A stretch of DNA of 64,000 bases from Vandiemenella viatica (lineage: Eukaryota > Arthropoda > Insecta > Orthoptera > Morabidae), in the NCBI GenBank assembly GCA_031002005.1, contig CM061919.1, forward strand, positions 171,599,121 to 171,663,120, written 5' to 3'. Position 1 is the stretch's first letter, and each line of letters starts with the position of its first letter. Below, one piece after another: positions 60,213-64,000 of this stretch. A program made the translations under genes and the position numbers. The notes under the pieces are model-generated. The model was not told where the DNA came from. It ran no database searches and was given only the letters and a program-made list of their open reading frames with translations.

Positions 60213-61080
60213 TTCATTTTTATAATCAGTTTCTATGGTAATTCAAGCTAGAAATCAGAACTTTGCAGTTTTTGAGATAGTATTTTCAATTGCATCAGCT
60301 TTCAGTATTCGCCTGGAGTAGTATTTCGAAAGTTCATATTTAAATTATTTATTTTCGGCCAAATTATTGAAGTTAGGAGATTTTTTATAATAGCTACAGT
60401 TGACATTTGCTACGAGGTATAGCGATTTGCAAGGTTTCAGAGAGATACGATTATTTTTATTGTCAAGGTCAAAATTTTATGACGAAACCTTTCTGACATG
60501 CGATTTGATATCAGATTAGCCTCCCAGAAACTACCCATGTAAAATGGAAGTTTGGGATTTTCCCTCGCTCCTTGAGTACCAGAACTTTCCTGGTTCACAG
60601 CAGCAGCGAGCACAGTCAGTCGCCCGGGGTCTTCGAGAAGCAGTGCATGCAACAAGATGTACTCTAGCGCAGTAGCAATTAGTTTTTGACAGACAGTAGG
60701 CTCGTCTACATGCGGCTTAGATGGTACAATTGTATCAAAATGTTGCCATAAGATATTATTGCACCATACGAGGCCTCGGGATTACCTTAGTTTCTTATTT
60801 TCAAACAAGTTGAACAATGGAAGCGTATGACTCACTTTTATTAGATTTCCCCAACTAGAAAGTTTTACTGTGATCTATGGGGTGTGGTTTGGCTCAAATT
60901 GGTTAATCGAACATGTAAACTTCCCTTCTGTGACTTTGTAAGATTTCAAGAATATAGCGATTTCAACAACAACAGACTCTAAACATCATTTAATTATTAC
61001 CTTTCCTTAGCTTTTGGTTAAAATAAAGCTAAGTGGCGACCTGGTATTATAAAGTCATAACTGGACATATCCAAGGCTTA
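60213..61080. other. Unassigned segment between hAT pieces
   Basis: AT-rich at both ends with a GC-richer core (CAGTCGCCCGGGGTC near 60620). The layout, splitting hAT coding sequence, suggests an insertion such as an LTR, but I find no termini. Confidence 0.3.
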
Positions 61081-61082
61081 TA

Positions 61083-62397
61083 CGAGGTGTGTACAAAAAT
61101 AAACCGAACTTCTGCTGTAATTGCTTTTTTGCTCATCATACTTTTACACACTGTCCCCTTCAAAGTACTGTCCTTCACTATCAATACACCGTTGCCATCA
61201 TTTTTTCAAGTTTTGGAACACCTCCTGGAATGCAATTTCTCCGATGGCGGGCAGTTCTCTCATCGCATCATCTTGAATTTGTTCTATGGTCTGGAAACGA
61301 CGTCCTTTCAAAGTGTTTTGCAGTTTTGGGAAGAGAAAAAAAATCTGCCGGAGCCAAGTCTGGAGAATAGGGTGGCTGAGGCACAACAGGAGTGCGATGT
61401 TTTGCCAGTAATTCATGAAAAACAATGATGCGTGAGCGGGTGCGTTGTCATGGTGCAACATCCACACAGTTCAGGCCTTTTCCTACGAACAACATCTCTC
61501 AATCGTGTCAGAATTTTCTGGTAGATTTCTTTGTTTACCGCTTGACCACGTGGTAGTAATTCATGGTGCACAACTCCTTTGCAATCAAAAAACACGACCA
61601 TCATCACTTGATGTTCGACCGACTCATCCGCGCTTTCTTTGGTCGAGCAGATCCTTTCCCCACCCATTCTGAAGACTGCCTCTTCGTTTCTACATCGTAC
61701 CCATAAACACATGTTTAATCGCCTGTAATGATGTTCTTGAGGAAGTTTTCGGCCTCATTTGCTTTTCCAAGCAACTCCTTAGAGATCCTAGCTCGATTCT
61801 CCTTCTGGTCGTCCGTCAACAAGCGCGGCACCAGTTTTGCACTGACACGATGCATTCCAACTTTTTCTCTCAGGATGTGATTGCAAGAGCCTAAACTTAT
61901 GCCAACTTCTTCAGCAACCTCACGGACAGTCAAACGTCGATCTTCACTAATCACATTGCGAACCCTCTCAACATGGTGGTCGTCTGTTGATGTGGAGGGT
62001 TGACCAGATTTTGGATATTCGGTAACCGAACTCCTGCCCTCCTTAAAGCACTTAAAACCATTCGTGGCACTGTGTTCGGCTCATTCAGTCATCCCCGTAT
62101 GCTTGATTAAGCATTTGAAGTGTCTCGGTAAAAGTTTTCCAAAGTTTAACACAAAATTTCACACAGACGCATTGCTCCTCCAATTCCTTCATTCTCGCTT
62201 TCTCCAAATCCGACGAGCACTCTGCGCACGACCTCTCTCAACCGTCTCTCACTCGTAAACTAATGCAGCGACCATAGTGCGACAAGAGGCAATCTTTTGC
62301 CGAGAGATGTCACTAGTGTGCACGGAAGTCAGAGAATTTTATCTGAAGCTGTTGGCGCGCTATTTAATTAGTTCAGTTTCTTTTTTCACACACCTCA
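61083..62397 (-). mobile_element. Mariner element C (1315 bp), frameshifted
   Basis: Termini CGAGGTGTGTACAAAAATAA and, inverted, TGAGGTGTGTGAAAAAAG, with TA duplications at 61081-61082 and 62398-62399; full mariner length. The minus-strand transposase reads RRLTVREVAEEVGISLGSCN, VPRLLTDDQKENRARISKEL, ENFLKNIITGD (first catalytic Asp, followed at once by a stop), VVHHELLPRGQAVNKEIYQK and HHDNAPAHASLFF (second Asp). Three or more frameshifts or stops make it inactive. Inserted in the hAT at 59964-63390. Confidence 0.9.
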
Positions 62398-62399
62398 TA

Positions 62400-63390
62400 T
62401 ATGTTCAGAGTTAAGATAAAGCCCCCAGTGCACATCTAGGTCTTACAATGGGATGGAAGCCCAATATTGAAAAATATTAGCGGTCGTCAGTAGCAAAGGT
62501 TCTTTTAAACAACAAATCAAATGTTCTTCAAACGGCAGGTGACAGCTGTCCAAATATTCCAATTCAGGCTCAGTCAAATTCATTTTGTCAAGAGTATCCT
62601 ATAAATAGCCTGTTGAGAATTTATTTTCAGGTGTAGAATTTGATGTTGAACAGGAGGGTCCAGCTTCATCAACATCCACAACCAAATGATCTGATTTATA
62701 TGTTATTGTCAGTGCACAGTTTTGATGTAGAAATGCCAAAATTTCAGTCTTCGTATTTACAATTTCATCAATAGTCAAATACTTAGTTTTAAACCATGGA
62801 TCGATTGAGTGGCAACTGATTTTCTTATGAAAGCAAATCTCCTGTTAACAGACCCACACAAGCAGCTTTTGAGCAGTACTATATGATACGGATGATGAAT
62901 AGCTAAAAATATCAGTTGCTGCTTGACAAAAACACTTAAGCATGGTTATAAAATTGTTCATTTGTATCCCTTCTTCTGCAGTTGGAATTTCTATTCCACA
63001 ACGTCTGACATATACAGATTCACTGAATTTTTCTAATCTGTTTATTAAGATATCGAGTGGCTTGTTCACTCTTCTGATGTTTTACGACACTTTTTCACTA
63101 TTGCCATTATAACAATAACTTTAAAAATTACGTTGTGAATCATGAGCTGTAGTGTGAGCAACACAACCCATAAAAACGAAGTTTCCACAGTGCATGGTTG
63201 CATTCATGTTTGAAGCATTATTATGTATACCCCTATGAATATTTTCTTTTGTATTGTATTTGGTAACAGTTTCAGTGATTTTTTGTGAAATATATTGCCC
63301 TTTATGATCTTCCTCCAAAACACTAACTGCCAGTTCAATTTTTTCCTTTTGGAACCTTTGAAAATGCCATGTGCTGTTACACTCAAAAAA
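62400..63390 (-). pseudogene. hAT transposase middle part, flanked by two mariners
   Basis: The minus strand reads DQANTFLSVTAHGIFKGSK, EEDHKGQYISQKITETVTKY, RGIHNNASNMNATMHCGN, FVFMGCVAHTTAHDS (63390-63121), then INRLEKFSESVYV and KTKYLTIDEIVNTKTEI, ending LLTTANIFQYWAS near 62460. The NNASNM and FAHT-like blocks are hAT hallmarks. Stops and frameshifts break it. Confidence 0.75.
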
Positions 63391-63397
63391 GTATTTG

Positions 63398-64000
63398 CTT
63401 GATCACAAAAAGAAACAGAACTAATTAAATAGCGTGCCAATGGCTTCAGATAAAATTCTCTGACTTCCGTGCACACTAGTGACATCTCTCGGCAAGAGAT
63501 TGAATCTTGTCACACTGCGGCCGCTGCTTTAGTTTACGAGTGAAAGCCACTTGAGTGAGGTCGTGCGCAGAATGCTCGTCGGATTTAGAGAAAGCGAGAA
63601 TGAAGGAATTGTAGGAGCAACGCATCTGTGTGAAATTTTGTGTCAAACTTGGGAAAACTTTTACCGAGACATTTCAAATGCTTAATCAAGCATACAGGGA
63701 TGACTGCATGAGCCGAACACAGTGCTGCAAATGGTTTAAGCGCTTTTAGGAGGGCAGGAGTTCGGTTACCAACGATCCAAAATCTGTTCGACCCTCCAAA
63801 TCAACAGACGACCACCATGTTGAGAGGGTTCGCACTGTGATTCGTGAAAATCGCCGTTTTACTGTCCGTGAGGTTGCTGAAGAAGTTGGCATAAGTGTAG
63901 GCTCTTGCAATCACATCCCAAGAGAAAAACTTGGAATGCATCGTGTCAGTGCAAAACTGGTGCCGCGCTTGTTGACAGATGACCAGAAGGAGAATCGAGC
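63398..64000 (+). mobile_element. Mariner element D, 5' part, running off the window
   Basis: The plus strand repeats the 5' end of element C in inverted orientation (shared blocks TCTGACTTCCGTGCACACTA and AGTGACATCTCTCGGCAAG). Its transposase start is visible: RRFTVREVAEEVGISVGSCN, MSRTQCCKWFKRF, LGMHRVSAKLVPRLLTDDQK. A stop follows KWFKRF. The outer terminus is degraded (CACAAAAAGAAACAGAAC). The 3' end is beyond 64000. Confidence 0.85.

Noticed and set aside
1..64000. CRISPR arrays, bacterial operons or viral genomes
   Set aside because: The only regular repeats are a 147-bp satellite and transposon termini; introns, SINEs and LINEs show an animal nuclear genome.

Overview
This is nuclear DNA of a large-genome insect, probably a polyneopteran (grasshopper or cricket relative). 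That placement is inferred from long introns filled with nested transposons, Penelope-like elements (PLEs), mariner, hAT, I-type and RTE-type elements, and a tRNA-derived SINE whose body resembles one I associate with orthopteran DNA. No bacterial operons, rRNA genes, true tRNA genes or CRISPR arrays are visible.

The only convincing host gene is on the minus strand. It can be traced through five exons: 47462-47353, 22145-19196, 2534-2346, 1853-1804 and 1001-795 (stop). All four junctions have AG/GT borders and compatible phases, giving 1167 codons plus a stop spread over about 46.7 kb. The 5' end lies outside what I can identify. The product is a mostly disordered, basic, Ser/Lys-rich protein with a folded-looking C-terminus; I do not recognise the family. 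The introns (about 25.2, 16.7, 0.5 and 0.8 kb) hold nearly everything else.

Layout: 1-550 MITE and RTE LINE remnants; 795-2534 last three exons; 3250-5430 hAT element; about 5430-6639 LTR-like sequence (-); 6641-7320 PLE fragment; 7321-12975 I-type LINE (-) whose 3' untranslated region carries six stem-loops, inserted in a Tigger/pogo element ending at 13787; 13795-16850 second LINE (-) with a hAT MITE inserted in RT motif A; 16990-18400 LTR-like block with a TATA box; 19196-22145 giant exon; 22800-25740 RTE-like LINE split by AT-rich LTR-like DNA; 28396-28643 SINE; 29170-34500 PLEs, including the best-preserved RT plus GIY-YIG reading frame; 34507-46120 a hAT element swollen to 11.6 kb by nested MITEs, a PLE and a solo LTR; 47353-47462 first visible exon; 47890-48136 SINE; 48150-55580 PLE copies carrying a palindromic MITE and a mariner / MITE / mariner nest; 55620-57860 tandem array with a 147-bp period; 58070-59240 PLE end with a hammerhead-like motif; 59250-63390 LTR-like DNA and a broken hAT; two mariners in inverted orientation, the second running off the window.

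Almost all transposon coding sequence is broken by stops and frameshifts. The PLE at 32535-34355 is the notable exception. The nesting gives a relative insertion chronology for much of the window.
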